NCBI GenBank assembly: GCA_013396915.1
Contig: VWZL01003483.1
Coordinates: 280,855-344,854 of the forward strand
Source of the DNA: Stercorarius parasiticus
Taxonomy: Eukaryota; Chordata; Aves; Charadriiformes; Stercorariidae
Direction: 5' to 3'
DNA: 64,000 nt
Below the pieces are notes generated by a model. It saw nothing but the letters and a program-made list of their open reading frames with translations. It did not search any database and had not been told where the DNA came from. Positions 40,101 to 51,810 of this stretch are shown here, in pieces; the first letter of the stretch is position 1; each line of letters begins with the position of its first letter. The position numbers and the translations under genes were made by a program.

Positions 40101-41878
40101 AGAGTGGGAACGACTCTGACATCCCTATCCCATATGGCTAAAATACCACTCACCTACACAATTAAAGGAATGTCCCTGCTCCTCCTCTTTGCTTTGACTC
40201 ATACCACAGATTTGAACATAGAAGGGAAGACCCCAGTAGAGTTCAGGCATGCCTGTCAGATCAGCTACCCAGGCAAGAGGTACAGAGAATCCTCAGTTTT
40301 AAATTCTAATGCAGCTCATGTGTGACACAGCTCAGAGCTGCAAATGGCTCTGAAACATAAGCAGAAACAGGATTAAGCAGCAGCTGAGCACAGATTTTGT
40401 GGTGGAGGGAGATGAGGAGTCCTATTGGCTAAATGTGAAACTAGAAACAGAATGCATAGGAGCGAATTGGTACTTGAGATAATTAGCTCTACAGAGAGCA
40501 CAAATACAAGTGCCTGTAGAGGCTAAAATACGGTATATTGGTAAACAGAAAAAATACCTAATATAGCAAGCACGGCCTGTATGCCTCAAATCTGATCATC
40601 AATATTATATATTCTCTAGGGCTGGAGAAACTATGAACAAAAACCAAGGAGTAAAAAAAAAAATTCATTAGAAAGCAAGGTAACTTGCAGTCAAATACTC
40701 AAGTTTAGCACCTGCAACCTGCTAAGCAAAGGAAACACCTGGAAGAGTTCAACACCATAACCCCTTCAGACACTATCATTTAGAATCCTTGTCCATCCTG
40801 TTCTTGTCAAATTCACAGTATTTATACCCATTAGGTAAACATATCCAAGCTAACATAAGATGAAAAGGAAAATTATTGTTAGTTCTTAAGTTGTTTGAGC
40901 AGTTTGGAAAGGTATTTAATTGCAACAATTTGATTGGGAGATAACTTGCTCAAAGTTATGTATGTCAGAACTATTAAGTAGTTTCATTATCAGTACAGAG
41001 ACTTTTCTTTCCCCCTTTGCTGCAATCTCTCATCTTGATTTGTCACTACCCAGCACTCATCTCGCTGTTGCAATCTGCAGCAGCAGCAGCCAAGTGATAA
41101 GGCTTCATGTTTACCTTTAAGAATGGCAATTGTTCCTGCTGTCAGTGCTCAGGTTTTATCACCAGTTCAGTGGCAGTGAAATTGAGTTCTGGGAGGAGGA
41201 AGCCCATGTTATGTGAGAACGATTAGATGCAAGGACAGCAGTATTTTTCTGATTGAGAAGTCAGCTGCAAAGCCAGCATTTAGTATCCATTTAAGTCAGC
41301 CATGACCACAGAAGAGAGCCTGATGGCATGATGATAGCCAATTTGATTGCAGATTTTGTGTGCGCAGAGAGTTCAGTGATTCTCAGATTTTGCCTGTATT
41401 CCACACATGGTCATGGAGAGCAAGAATAAACAAAAATAAAATAATTTCTCCATTTCAAATGCAGGAATAAAATAGTTATGGTACAGCCTTTCTAGCCCCT
41501 AGTACCCAGGACATTTTATCTATTTTAGCAGGATAATAACTCTTATCTTAACTGCAAGAAACTTATGAGATTACTCTTACTACATTTAAATAAGGAGGAC
41601 CATCCCATGTTTAATGATGATATCCAAAGACCAAAAATGGTAGGAATAAAAGCAACAGAACTGAAGACCTTGTACTGCTGTGAACATAGCACTCTGTCAA
41701 ACACCCATCACTAGAGTTATGTGCTGCTGCATTAAAAAAAAAAGGTAAGTGTCCTCATAACGTACTTAGGGGGACTGTGAAATCAGGATCAATGGTCTGA
41801 TGCTGACCATTGTATCAGGTGGTAAAGTTGGATATTACTCCGAGTTCCCAATGGGCTAAACTTTTGTTATGTTAAGAC

Positions 41879-41894
41879 AAAAAAAAAAAAAAAG
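41879..41894. repeat. Poly(A) tract
   Basis: Sixteen A in a row after AAGAC; no element body recognised. Confidence 0.9.
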
Positions 41895-43880
41895 GAAATA
41901 TTAGGAGAGGGTATTTGTAATTGGTATGTATTGCTTCTCTAGAAGAGTACACAAAAAAACAACTGGAAGGACGGATTTCTCAGAAGATTTGTAGGAAGTA
42001 GCATAAGAGCCAGTGGAGTGACATAGACATGAGGTCAGTGACTGACAAGATTCAGAAGTCCACCTTCCCTGCAAGCTTAACTCTTCCCAGAGAATGAAGG
42101 AAATCAAGAAGAGGCTTCAGTGGATGCTGTTCCTATCTACCAAAGTATTTATTAACTTTTCACTCCTCACCGTACAGGTGGATTTATTCTATCCTCATTT
42201 TACAGAGGGAAAACTGAGACATGAAGCAGAGTACATCAGTCCCTTAAGGGGAGAGGTGCTTGGTGGCTGAGTTAGGAACCAGGTTAAGTGGACTTCCTTG
42301 CAAACAAAGGCTGCCAGCCGCTATGATCAGGTCTACGTACCCAAACTCAGGCTAAGGAACCAATGCACGAACTTTGCTGGGAACACAAATGTCCATGCAA
42401 GGTGCACAAGCAGTAATTCAGTTTAAGCAACATGAGTAGATCAGTATTAACAATAAGACAGGGGTCAGGTGGGACAAAACCTGCAACACTGAGCCCTCAT
42501 TTAACAAGCAGTTGGACAAGAGTGCAGGCAAACCTTTCTTGTCATCATTTCCCTATATTATACCCTGCTAACTAGAAATTAATACTGCTCAAGATGGAAG
42601 CAAGATGTTGTAACTAGTTAGAGGACTATGGTCACATTAATTCTTAAAATCAGTGATGCAGGATATTTGCTAATTGGACAGAGAAGATGCTGGACTAAAT
42701 AAGGCCTCAGAGTATTACGTCCATTGTTCTTCGTGAAATGAATAAGGAGCGGGTGGAGGAAAGGAGGGTGTCTTGGCAGGAAAACATGTCCTGTTCAAGC
42801 AAACTGTCATGTATGCAAGGACAGCACAAGACTTCCTCCTGATGTGACTGACTCAGCAGAGGCTCTGCAGAAAGCTTTGCCAGCATCTTAAACCCCCAAA
42901 TTAAAGCCCTCATTTGATTTCCTTGTAATTAAAGCTTCCACATCTGGTATTATGCTATCATTTGGCCTTCCCTCTTTTCTGCATGATGCCAAGGTATCCT
43001 GCTTAAAGAAAGAATTAAATAATTGTTACAGCTGTTCCCACAGACTTCTAAAGCTCTGTTCTCAGGTAACAGATTTTGTTAAAATTATTGTACTAGAGTT
43101 GTCATCTGTTACTATTTTGCAAAAATCTACCTCTCTCTTACATGTAACACATAATAAAAAGCTCAGTAAAATCCACAATGCACACTACTGAAACAAATCT
43201 GTTTTTTTGTCTACTAGTTACTAATCTGGTTGCCAAATTAACAGAATCCAAAAGAGCGCCTGACATGATATGCAAAACTTTTGAGCTATTCTCAGCTTAG
43301 AAACAATTTTGCTTCTTTGCTGGGACCAGGAGATGTGTTTTTTGGTTATATTACTACAGTAGCTAATATGAAACCTGTATAATTACTTGACATCTCTTCT
43401 ACTGCTTATTCTCCCCATCTGAAACCACATTCTTATGAGATAACCATCTCTACAACAGCTATCTCTGATGTCACAAGTTGATTATAACTTCACGCAGAGA
43501 AGAAGCACCAGGAGCCTATGAATTCTCAAATACTGAGTCCCCATGCAAAAGTATTTGGCAATGAAAAAATGAAGTGAGGGAAGGAGAAATAAAATAAAAG
43601 TGTCTGCATAATTGCAGTTCAACAATATACTTTTCAAAGTTTACCAGCAGAAGTCAGTAATTCTGTCAGGAAGTTCATGTCTGTGTGATGAAGTAGAACT
43701 AGTCCGAGGCAGAAAAATTCTTTTGGTAAGCTACCCGCTGCTAATAGTAGTATACTCAGGAATTTAATGGTTCCTTTTACATTGAAAGTTTATTCTTGCT
43801 AGGAATACTTTATTATTATTATTTATTTTGCCTATGCTTCTCTGTGAATATTTACATCAAGTATTTTCTTTGTCTCACAG

Positions 43881-43984
43881 CCTTGTCACCCAAATCAAAC
43901 CAGCGGGAATTTGAATGGGATGGCATTACAGATACTGTGGAAGAAGTTTTAGACAAACATACATCAATAATTACAAAGCCATAA
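43881..43984 (+). CDS. Candidate terminal coding exon, unrecognised product
   Basis: A pyrimidine-rich acceptor on the plus strand (ATTTTCTTTGTCTCACAG, ending at 43880) is followed by an open frame of 33 codons to a TAA at 43982-43984. In the frame that uses CC as the end of a split codon, the peptide includes REFEWDGITDTVEEVLDKHT, which is acidic and amphipathic as many C-terminal tails are. I do not recognise the family, I found no upstream partner exon on this strand, and no AATAAA follows closely. The opposite strand is also open with splice-like borders (acceptor TTCTTCCACAG, donor GGCT|GTGAGA; peptide SVMPSHSNSRWFDLGDKA), so the strand itself is uncertain. One of the two readings may be real, or neither. 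Confidence 0.3.
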
Positions 43985-44250
43985 TAAGCACTCTGATTGG
44001 ATAAATTAGTAAACGTAGGTTTAACTAAGGGGCATACTTGTTTTTCAATTTAAACGATATTTTCCTCAAATGGAACAGAATAATCTCCTCCCTCTTCTGC
44101 TTAACAACAGCAAGAAAAACCTGTATGAACCCAGGCTTCATTTTCTATTGTTACAGCAGCTGCAATAGCAGCATGTGAGCTGTTCTGATAGCTGTAGAGT
44201 GCATCCATATTGGTAAGTGCCTTTTATTTTTGTGAGTACAAATAACATCC

Positions 44251-44267
44251 TTTTTTTTTTTTTTTTT
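44251..44267. repeat. T17 homopolymer
   Basis: Seventeen T followed by AACAG. It imitates a strong splice acceptor, but the sequence after it is closed quickly by stops, so no exon is called. Confidence 0.9.
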
Positions 44268-45302
44268 AACAGAAATGAAGGAATAAAGGGTGTCATCACA
44301 ATTTCCACCAGAGTAAAAGTTTGTCAGCTACACTGGGGACAGGGATTAACTGACAGCAGAGCTACAGATAAACATTTCCTGAACTGCACATAGTGCCATG
44401 AAACTACATGAGGAATATTTTGCTCTGAGAAAGACGGGGAAGAAAAAAACTCCACCAAACCCACTACAGCCATTGCAATAATTTACTGATATTTGGGGCA
44501 TATCTCTCTCAGAGTGCGACTAATTTCACTCTCTCAAAACCTAAGTAATCTAATTTGTTAATTTGACAAGAGTTTGAGGTGGAAGTAAAAAACGCCACTG
44601 GTATAGCATGACGCTGATGAAGGAACAATAAGGTTGCTTTTGGTTACCCGTATTGACTGTCTTTGGACCTGATGTTCCATCACTGCCTTTTACACCAGTT
44701 TACCAAGTTTTGGCATATGGACCATCCTTAGTAACAACAAAGACTCCCTTCCATGGCTCCTCCTCCTCCCTCACTAATTAAAATCAGACCTGAGGAATAA
44801 ATGGGATGCAGGGATTCATGTTGACCTTCGGGATTGGATGAAGTTCAGTGGTTCCCAAGACACAGCATCCTTAACAGCAGCAAATTGCTATGGCTGAAGT
44901 CACTGATGCTCTCATGTGTCTGCAGAAGAGTGGGCAATTGCAGCTACATCATGGAAGAAGGTACACAAACATGCAAAGATCATCAGCCTGCATCTGCAAT
45001 TTGAAAGTAACTTGTAGGTGGTGCTATAAGCTAGAGAACAGCAATGGAAAATAAACAGTTTGTGTAGGGGGATATAACTATGTAACTTCCAAGGACAGGC
45101 TTTCAGAGGCAATGATGCATTTTCTCTAATGTGCATCTTCTACTGCACAAATTCCAGAAGCCTGCAGACACCTGGATTATAAAACTTCACAGTGTAACAA
45201 ATACAAGCACTAAGATAATTATATAGACTTTCCCCAAGGAAAAGGATGATAAATAACCCAGCAAAGCATTTCATTGTTACAGAATACTACACACACTCCA
45301 AC

Positions 45303-45350
45303 AAAAAAAAAAAAAAAAACCAAACAAAAAAAACCACAAACCAAAAAACC
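45303..45350. repeat. Poly(A) and A/C-rich tract
   Basis: Seventeen A, then CCAAAC, A8, CCACAAACC and A6CC. Same class as the tracts at 24.8, 28.0, 30.9 and 31.9 kb. Confidence 0.9.
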
Positions 45351-46112
45351 TACAGAAATTTAAATTGTGAAAGAAACACAGAACTTGGGAAAAGGAAGCT
45401 TAATGAGCAACCTCGCTACAGGCAGCCCTTGTATCTATAATTAATTTGATGTTTCCTTTCACATTTATTTTGGGAAGGGGAAAAATGACTGTAACTAGCT
45501 TTCTAAAAGGTGAACATCAAAGCTTTAAAGTGATACTATTTCAGATCCAAAATTCCTATCACTGTGTGTGTATGCATGAGTGAGCAATTAGCTCATTTTT
45601 GAATGACCAACTTAACATCCTCACCAGGTTATTTTCTGAGGGTTAGGGCTTTCTTCCCTGAATTATGGACCCTGGCAGCAAGTCAAACTGAAACCCAAAG
45701 TTACAACTTCCAGAAACCTCAATCAAAATCCTAGGAAAACTAATAGCTTCAATTTCAGGGCTTCTCTTCTATATTGTCCTATGCTACATTAAGCTTCTAA
45801 AGCAACAGGTAGTAAACGAAAATACTGTTCTCAGCTGCATCTCGTGTGCCTTTGCAAAGACATCATCTCCTACAATAGAAAAAAAGCGAAGCAGCCCTGA
45901 TCCGACAGGCAAGTGAAGGATGAATGAATTTTATTTTGATGAACTGAATCTCTTATGATAAAAAACATCAGCTCCGTTAAAAATGAGGCATGTATCACAA
46001 GCTCGCTTTTGTTATGCAAGTTAGATATTTATGCAATTGTGCTGACTCCAGGTTTCAGAGCTTAGGCCCTCAATGTGCACTGCAATATACAAACACAGTG
46101 ACTTAAACCTAC

Positions 46113-46176
46113 CACTTTATGTATCCTAGTGCTCCTACCGTTGTGTCTACTAGTATAGATGAGGCAGTCACAGCAG
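46113..46176 (-). CDS. Weak candidate exon on the minus strand
   Basis: A 64-base segment. The acceptor is good (minus strand CTCCAAGCTTTTTCAG at 46177) and the donor reads AAAGTG|GTAGGT. In the frame compatible with the 46730-46769 segment, the peptide is AVTASSILVDTTVGALGYIK. More than one frame is open and the product is unknown. It is included because its phase fits the neighbouring candidates, but fits of this kind are easy to find when borders may be chosen. Confidence 0.15.
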
Positions 46177-46729
46177 CTGAAAAAGCTTGGAGGAGGAGGG
46201 CCAGATAAACCACACACATCTGTACAACACAGCTGTGTTTCCAATTCTGCTGTTAGCAGCTAAGCTGTAGACCAAAAGCCACATCCCACAGAGAAGAGAG
46301 GACAGAGAACTCAGCAGAAGTCTTTACTGAATTATGTCCTATAATAAATACAATGAAGCTACCCGGCTCTGTAAGTCTCTTCCTTGAATTCAGTCTGGGC
46401 TGCTAGAACTATTCTTTTGGTCTTTTATTTAGCTATTTGATGGAGGTTCCAACAGCATCAGCATTTTTTTATCTTCTCACACTTGTCCTTCAGACTTTCT
46501 GCAGCATTCAACACAGCTTTCTTGTCTATGCTGAAGTGTGCTAGGAGGGGATCTGAAATTCAAGATCGCTGGGAGAATTTAAGCATGTCTCAAGCCAACA
46601 TATCTCAGTTTTCTCATCAAATACTGACCTATCTGAAAAGCACTTAATGCCTGCAGATAACCTGAATTTTCATGGTTTCTTTCAAACTGCCTTTCTTACT
46701 GCTCTGTGTTCACTTCTGTGGCCTTTTAC

Positions 46730-46769
46730 CAGTGTATAGCACTGATGCACAACCATCCACAGCACACTT
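46730..46769 (-). CDS. Weak 40-base candidate exon on the minus strand
   Basis: Strong minus-strand acceptor (GCCTTTTCTCTTTAG) and a moderate donor (ACACTG|GTAAAAGG). It is open in all three frames because of its small size, so openness is no evidence. In phase with the 48379-48439 candidate it would read KCAVDGCASVLYT. Confidence 0.1.
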
Positions 46770-48378
46770 CTAAAGAGAAAAGGCACTATTCCTCCAGGGC
46801 TCCAGGGATGATGTTATTAGAGGTCTGATTCCCGTAGCAAGTACACTGCAACCTTAATAAACCATGTATTTGCATCAGAGGATTATGTCCACGAGTGCAG
46901 GGGAATGGACTCAATTAATAGTCTTTCTCTATCCCTGACTGCTGTGATCCCTACAGCAATTCTGCACTGCAAAAAACATAGCTCCAGAATGACAAATTGA
47001 TGCTTTTTTTTCCTTTTAAAGCAAGTCACTTCTTATTTTATGGCCACACCAGATGCACTTTCCTCACTTAGATTTAAGGAGGACAAGCTGGTTATATTTC
47101 TCTATAGTTTTGCCAGAAGCTTTGTGTTTGTGCTTGATGCCTCAGGACAGGGCTGATCTAATTCCACAAACTATGGTTGATCTGTTTTGCTTTTTCTGAG
47201 CAATAGCTCACAAAAATAATCTCTATGATCCTGACTGCAGCAATTGGGCAGGATTAGAAAGTCAAAGGTCTCACATACACAGGCATGTACCTTTGTCTTC
47301 AATTTTGTGTGCCTCCATTATCAGACAGTAATTCAGATAATCTTCCCTTTGAATTTTAGATAAATAACTCCTTGCACCTTTTTTTCCTTGGAGTTTTATC
47401 CCCCCTGCATGAATGAAAATATATTGACAACTATTACTGTGAAAATAAAGCAGTCCCCTTATGTTGGCTGTAGGGTGCCTGACCTGAAGAGCCTCTCAGG
47501 ACTAACAGTTGGCACCAGTTAGCATCTTTCTGGCAGTCTCAGACAGGCTGCCAATGGCAGAGTGAACTCAAGATTCACTGCATTCGTGCCTCCAGAGAGG
47601 TTCTCACTTTCTACAGTAATGTAAGGACATACTGGTAGATGCAGGCAGGGCAGTTTGTACTGCTAATGCCTCTGCTGTCTCTCTCACATGCCTAAATGGC
47701 TCATTTCAAGATACAGTGCCATCAAATTAATTCTCCAGAACACATTTTTAAGCCTTTCCCTCTCACGATTTAAAAGTTGTCCATCTTCTCAGTGAAAACT
47801 GTATGTTATATTTGTACTACAGTGGAGTTAGGCAGCCACATGCACATGCAGAATTTTGTTCCTCAGCTATATCTGTCCCAAGTAATGTCAAAATCAGTCA
47901 TTTCCCTTGGTCTCCTTGCTCTTGTTAAGTGTCTCACTGGAGGAAAGCAAGACTTCACAGACTCATGCTTCTGCAGGTCCTAAAGAAATTTTTTTCTTGC
48001 ATAGTAAAAATTCAGGCAGAATAAAAATTGTGGAGCACATACAGAGGTACTTCTGTGACAGTCAAGTGGCTCAGTCCTGTGGCTTTAATCACTAACCAGT
48101 TTTCGTTTTTCCCAAACTACAAATTCCATCTCTTCTGAGTTAGCCCACAAACTACTATATTGTTTCTCCCAGTTACAAGAGAAGCTCTTTTCCCAACTGT
48201 GTATTTCTGTTCCTCTTGTCTCTTTGCTTTCTAGAGGTTCATAACCAATCATCTCTCAAATTTTCATGCCCTCCCTTTAGTCCCTCATTCACTCAGGGTG
48301 AAATTAGCTCTTTGAGCTACAGGGAGTAAAATATCCTTCCCCAGTCCTAGTTTGTCTCTCTCACTCAAAACCACATAC

Positions 48379-48439
48379 CAGCACTGTGGTAATATATGAA
48401 GGATGGATGTCCACACCCACACTGCCATCAGCATTTGAA
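48379..48439 (-). CDS. Weak candidate exon on the minus strand
   Basis: A 61-base segment with the acceptor ATGCTCATCACTCAG and the donor GTGCTG|GTATGT. One open frame gives SNADGSVGVDIHPSYITTVL, which looks like ordinary protein. No family recognised. It begins with one base of a split codon and ends on a codon boundary. Confidence 0.2.
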
Positions 48440-48627
48440 CTGAGTGATGAGCATACAGTTTCTTCAGCAGTGAACACAGTAACAGAAACAGAAAATACTT
48501 TTGAGAAATATACCTTGTGCATACTGCAAACTGTAATTTGACTGGGCTTCTGCAGGGCTTTAGGGCTCCATCCTATACACTTGGATTTAAGGTATGTATG
48601 TTTCAGACTACAAATGATCTGAGTTAC

Positions 48628-48705
48628 GCTCCACTTGACAAATTGTAGGCAAACACCAGCCTATGCAAACATCATCTTCCCAAGTAAGCAATTTATATGG
48701 TTGTG
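48628..48705 (-). CDS. Weak candidate exon on the minus strand
   Basis: A 78-base segment that fits in phase directly after the 49757-49890 candidate: its first two bases complete the split codon. The peptide includes PYKLLTWEDDVCIGWCLPTI. Both borders are poor (acceptor ATATCCAG without a clear pyrimidine tract, donor GAGC|GTAACT). Product unknown. Confidence 0.13.
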
Positions 48706-48914
48706 CTGGATATAACAGTGTTATATAGTCTTTAAATGAAAGGCAGCAGTGAAGGAGACAACATCCACTGCAGGATAATGGAGATTTATATACTCTAGCC
48801 AGCCCCAAATCTGTTTCCCTAAAACATCAGGAGTGAAACTTGAACCTCTGAAGTCACAGCAGTTATACTTAGGATCAATCCAGCCTTTAGCCATCAGTTA
48901 GGATAGGTATTCTT

Positions 48915-48978
48915 AAAAACAAAGAAAGAAAGAAAGAAAAAACAAACAGCAAAAAAATTTTTTTTTTTAATAAAAAAG
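48915..48978. repeat. (GAAA)n, A and T low-complexity block
   Basis: About four GAAA units, an A/C piece, seven A, then about eleven T and an A-rich end. The A and T arms can fold back on each other. A further T run is at 48993-49003. Confidence 0.85.
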
Positions 48979-49756
48979 AACTTGGGAGTAGGTTTTTTTT
49001 TTTCCTCCATCATCTGCAATTTTTCAGGTTGCTTTGCTTGCTGTCATGTAAAGTCTATATATTTCCTGAACTTGTTTTCTTCCTTTGGGAGCAATACACT
49101 GATTTGTTGTACAGTTTCCCTATACTTATTCACTTAGAAGTTTTTCCAAAATGGCTGAAGGATTTAACCATACAAATCCCTTTGACTCTCAGTGGGATTT
49201 GTTTTCCAAAATTCTCCAGATGCTTTTGAAAACTCTTAAACCCCAGTCCTACAATAAGTCTCCTTTGTGTTCTATTGTGTTTTTATTTCACAATTGTTCT
49301 ACTGAACTGGCTTACAGGCATGCATATTTGCCGATCAGCACATTTTAAGGAACCCTGGAGAATACGTTTAAAATTCATTGTCTTCTGTAAGGTAATCATA
49401 AGCACTCACAACAGAATGTTTATGCATCTTATGCTGCCCCAACTCCCATGTAAGTACATCAGAATTCAGGAAACTGACTTTGAAGGATCAGCAGAAGCCA
49501 AGAGTGAGTGTGAGAAATGTTTCATTGGATAGTTTTAAATCTCCACTCATAAATCAGAGGAAACTTTGAACTGTTTGGAATAGAGTATTAGCCACATTCA
49601 ATTTATTCCCTGACACACAGCAGGGCAGTATTTTGGATCAAATTTACCCTACTGAACACACAGAATTCGTCAGCTCTACTGTTCAGAATAGTAATACAGA
49701 GGAGGCAGGTGAGGTGAATCATAAAAGATCGGAAAAGGCCAAATCATTGTACTTAC

Positions 49757-49890
49757 CTCTCAGTTTTCCTACATTACAGTGCTCACCAAGTAAGGCTGTG
49801 GCATCAGTGTACAAGGCTAAATGGTGACCAGGTGTGATGAGGTTGAAAACCTGAAAGATCTCAAGTGGGATCATCCACACAGACCGCCCA
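49757..49890 (-). CDS. Candidate internal coding exon, unrecognised product
   Basis: One of the two best exon candidates. On the minus strand a pyrimidine-rich acceptor, GCTTCTTCATGTTCCACAG, is followed by 134 bases and a consensus donor, CTGAGAG|GTAAGT. Only one of the three frames is open through the whole segment; the other two stop within about 30 bases. The open frame gives 44 codons that start GRSVWMIPLEIFQVFNLITP and end GEHCNVGKLR, with split codons at both ends. The composition is that of a globular protein: aromatic and aliphatic residues alternating with G, P and D, two His pairs or singles, one Cys. I cannot name the family. The segment may extend upstream in the same frame to about 49916. 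If real, it belongs to a minus-strand gene with the 58124-58222 candidate. Confidence 0.38.
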
Positions 49891-50547
49891 CTGTGGAACA
49901 TGAAGAAGCCTTTCATTCCTTTATGTCTCGAGTTTAAAAATCAAATTGATTAACAGAGTTCAACCCAGGCTCACTGAACTCAGTTAGACTGGCACATCCA
50001 GGCTCATGACTATGTCTATAAGGAATAAAATTTTTCTCCCCCTTGAGACATAATTGTGTTTTTCTCTGACAAAGCAACATCTTCTAGCACAGTCTGTACA
50101 TTTGTGAATGTCTGAAAGTCGCTTATTAGAAAAAAATTGAATGAACTGTCCAAATTGTTAATTTAACACACTGGGGTTATAATAAAAAAATGTGTTACAG
50201 AAATATACCTGCTGAAGTAACAGTCATTCGAGCCTAGAAAATCACAACTCAGCAAGCTATTCCACTATTGCAAACAACTCCCATTGACCCTCTCCAATAC
50301 TATTTTATGCAATAGAACAGTATGCAAACTTAAAGTTAGTTAGTTTTCGAGCAATGATTTTAACAGGTTTTTTGTTCAAGAATTATTATGCCCTATGTCA
50401 GTCAAAATTGTACACAGGATAGGTGAAGGAAGCAAAGATGACAAAAGGCTGCAGGTAAAAAAATATTCCAGTACCTCAGCCTAAGGAGCCTGTAATTACA
50501 AAGTGAATCACCATGAATACACACTGAATAGCTACATCATTACCTAC

Positions 50548-50587
50548 CTGTTGGAATGATTAACTGGATGATCAGATTGGTAACTTT
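50548..50587 (-). CDS. Weak 40-base candidate exon on the minus strand
   Basis: The donor CAACAG|GTAGGT is good; the acceptor CTTTAAGAG is weak. The frame that follows the 51478-51546 candidate reads KVTNLIIQLIIPT. A second frame is also open. Very tentative. Confidence 0.1.
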
Positions 50588-51477
50588 CTCTTAAAGCCTT
50601 AATTTTTTTTAGGCTAAACAGAAGTAGTTCAGCATCTCTGAGTAGTCTGGGAAACAAATTAATCTGGCAGCATCAAAACTAATACAAAGCCTGAAATGGC
50701 AACTTGTGTTGGTAAGCTTTTTAAAAATAAAATCCCTTCTTACTTTAGGGTCACAGCTTGTATTTTGCCTTTTACAGGTCATATAAGCTCAACCTGAATT
50801 TTCTTTTTCCATCTTCCTCCTAATTACTGGTAAAGATTTAACACTGAACTCTGTTTCTGATCTCCTAACTTAAAATAAATCCATGAAAATTAGTAACAAT
50901 GAATCTAAGGAAGTTATCAGCAAGCAAAAACAACAAGTAGGTGACTGCAATGGAACACTGATTGCCCCCCCTCCCCTTTCCTCCTGGTCAACTAACCATG
51001 ATCAAAGAGAAAATAGATCAATTGTAAGGTCATTGAAAGACAAGAGAAACACAACGGATATTGATGTAAGAGAAAACAAGCTTAGAGAAATCTAATTGGT
51101 AATACAGTCATTTTAATGGAAGAACTATTCAAGTGGGACAAGGCCCACTATACGCCCTCACTCTCCTATAGGAGACAGAGGTCTCCTATTATTAGTGTGC
51201 ATGCCCGATTAACTACTTACTCAGCCACTCATCTGCAAATGACCCGAACTTGGTAAATGATCCCAGTGGGACCACCAGGGTTTCCCCAGTTGTGTGCAAT
51301 TATTGAATGTTTCATTATGGCATTCAGCTGTCACCCGCACGCCAAAGAAACCCATTTTATGCTAAAAATGCTTTGTGATACTTCCTTTAAAATGTATTAA
51401 TGTGAAGGGACATTTTGTGAAGCAGAATTCTTGAAAATAATCACAATAGATAAGCAATTGGAGTGAATTAATTTTAC

Positions 51478-51546
51478 CTGATTCAACTGGTAGCCATTAT
51501 GATGACAAAACCAGCCCGGCTTGCTATAGAATTCTCTATTAATCCA
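51478..51546 (-). CDS. Candidate internal exon on the minus strand, weak
   Basis: A 69-base segment (23 codons, both ends on codon boundaries) with a good donor, TTGAATCAG|GTAAAATT. The acceptor AG follows GATGA and lies about 20 bases after a pyrimidine stretch, so it is suboptimal. The single useful frame includes REFYSKPGWFCHHNGYQLNQ, which is protein-like, with paired His and aromatic residues. No family recognised. The surrounding 51.1-51.6 kb could instead be conserved regulatory DNA. Confidence 0.2.
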
Positions 51547-51771
51547 CTTTCATCTTGTCAGACGGGTAAAGAAAGAAAAGCATTTAAAGGCACCTTATTA
51601 TCTTCCTGATTACAGATGAGGGCAGGATCTGAGCGTGGCTGTCACTATATGCTAGCTTCAGTAACTAGTTTGTCAACAAAAGGAATAAAAAGTAACAGAA
51701 CTTGCAGAGTCACTTATTCCATAGAAATAATGGTTTAGCAGCTATAGATAAAAGACAAAATTAAAAGACAT

Positions 51772-51810
51772 TAAAATCTACCATTAAAAGACAAAATTGG
51801 GGTAGATTTT
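51772..51810. repeat. 10-bp inverted repeat (hairpin)
   Basis: AAAATCTACC at 51773-51782 and GGTAGATTTT at 51801-51810 are exact reverse complements separated by 18 bases. TTAAAAGACA units lie just before and inside the loop. It could form a small hairpin; no known RNA gene is recognised. Confidence 0.75.

Larger units (their letters stand above)
31914..43795. other. Non-coding stretch with simple repeats
   Basis: No recognisable gene or transposon. The pair of opposed open frames at 36989-37336 is produced by T/A-rich low complexity. The sequence 42391-42412 shares 21 of 22 bases with 60483-60504. A and GA tracts are at 35248-35286 and 41879-41894. Otherwise the sequence is AT-rich and single-copy in appearance, compatible with long introns or intergenic DNA. 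Confidence 0.5.

Noticed and set aside
44251..44300. T17 followed by AACAG, imitating a splice acceptor
   Set aside because: The sequence after it hits stops quickly and has no protein character.
51267..51281. CCACCAGGG, resembling part of a CTCF site
   Set aside because: The right half of the consensus does not match.
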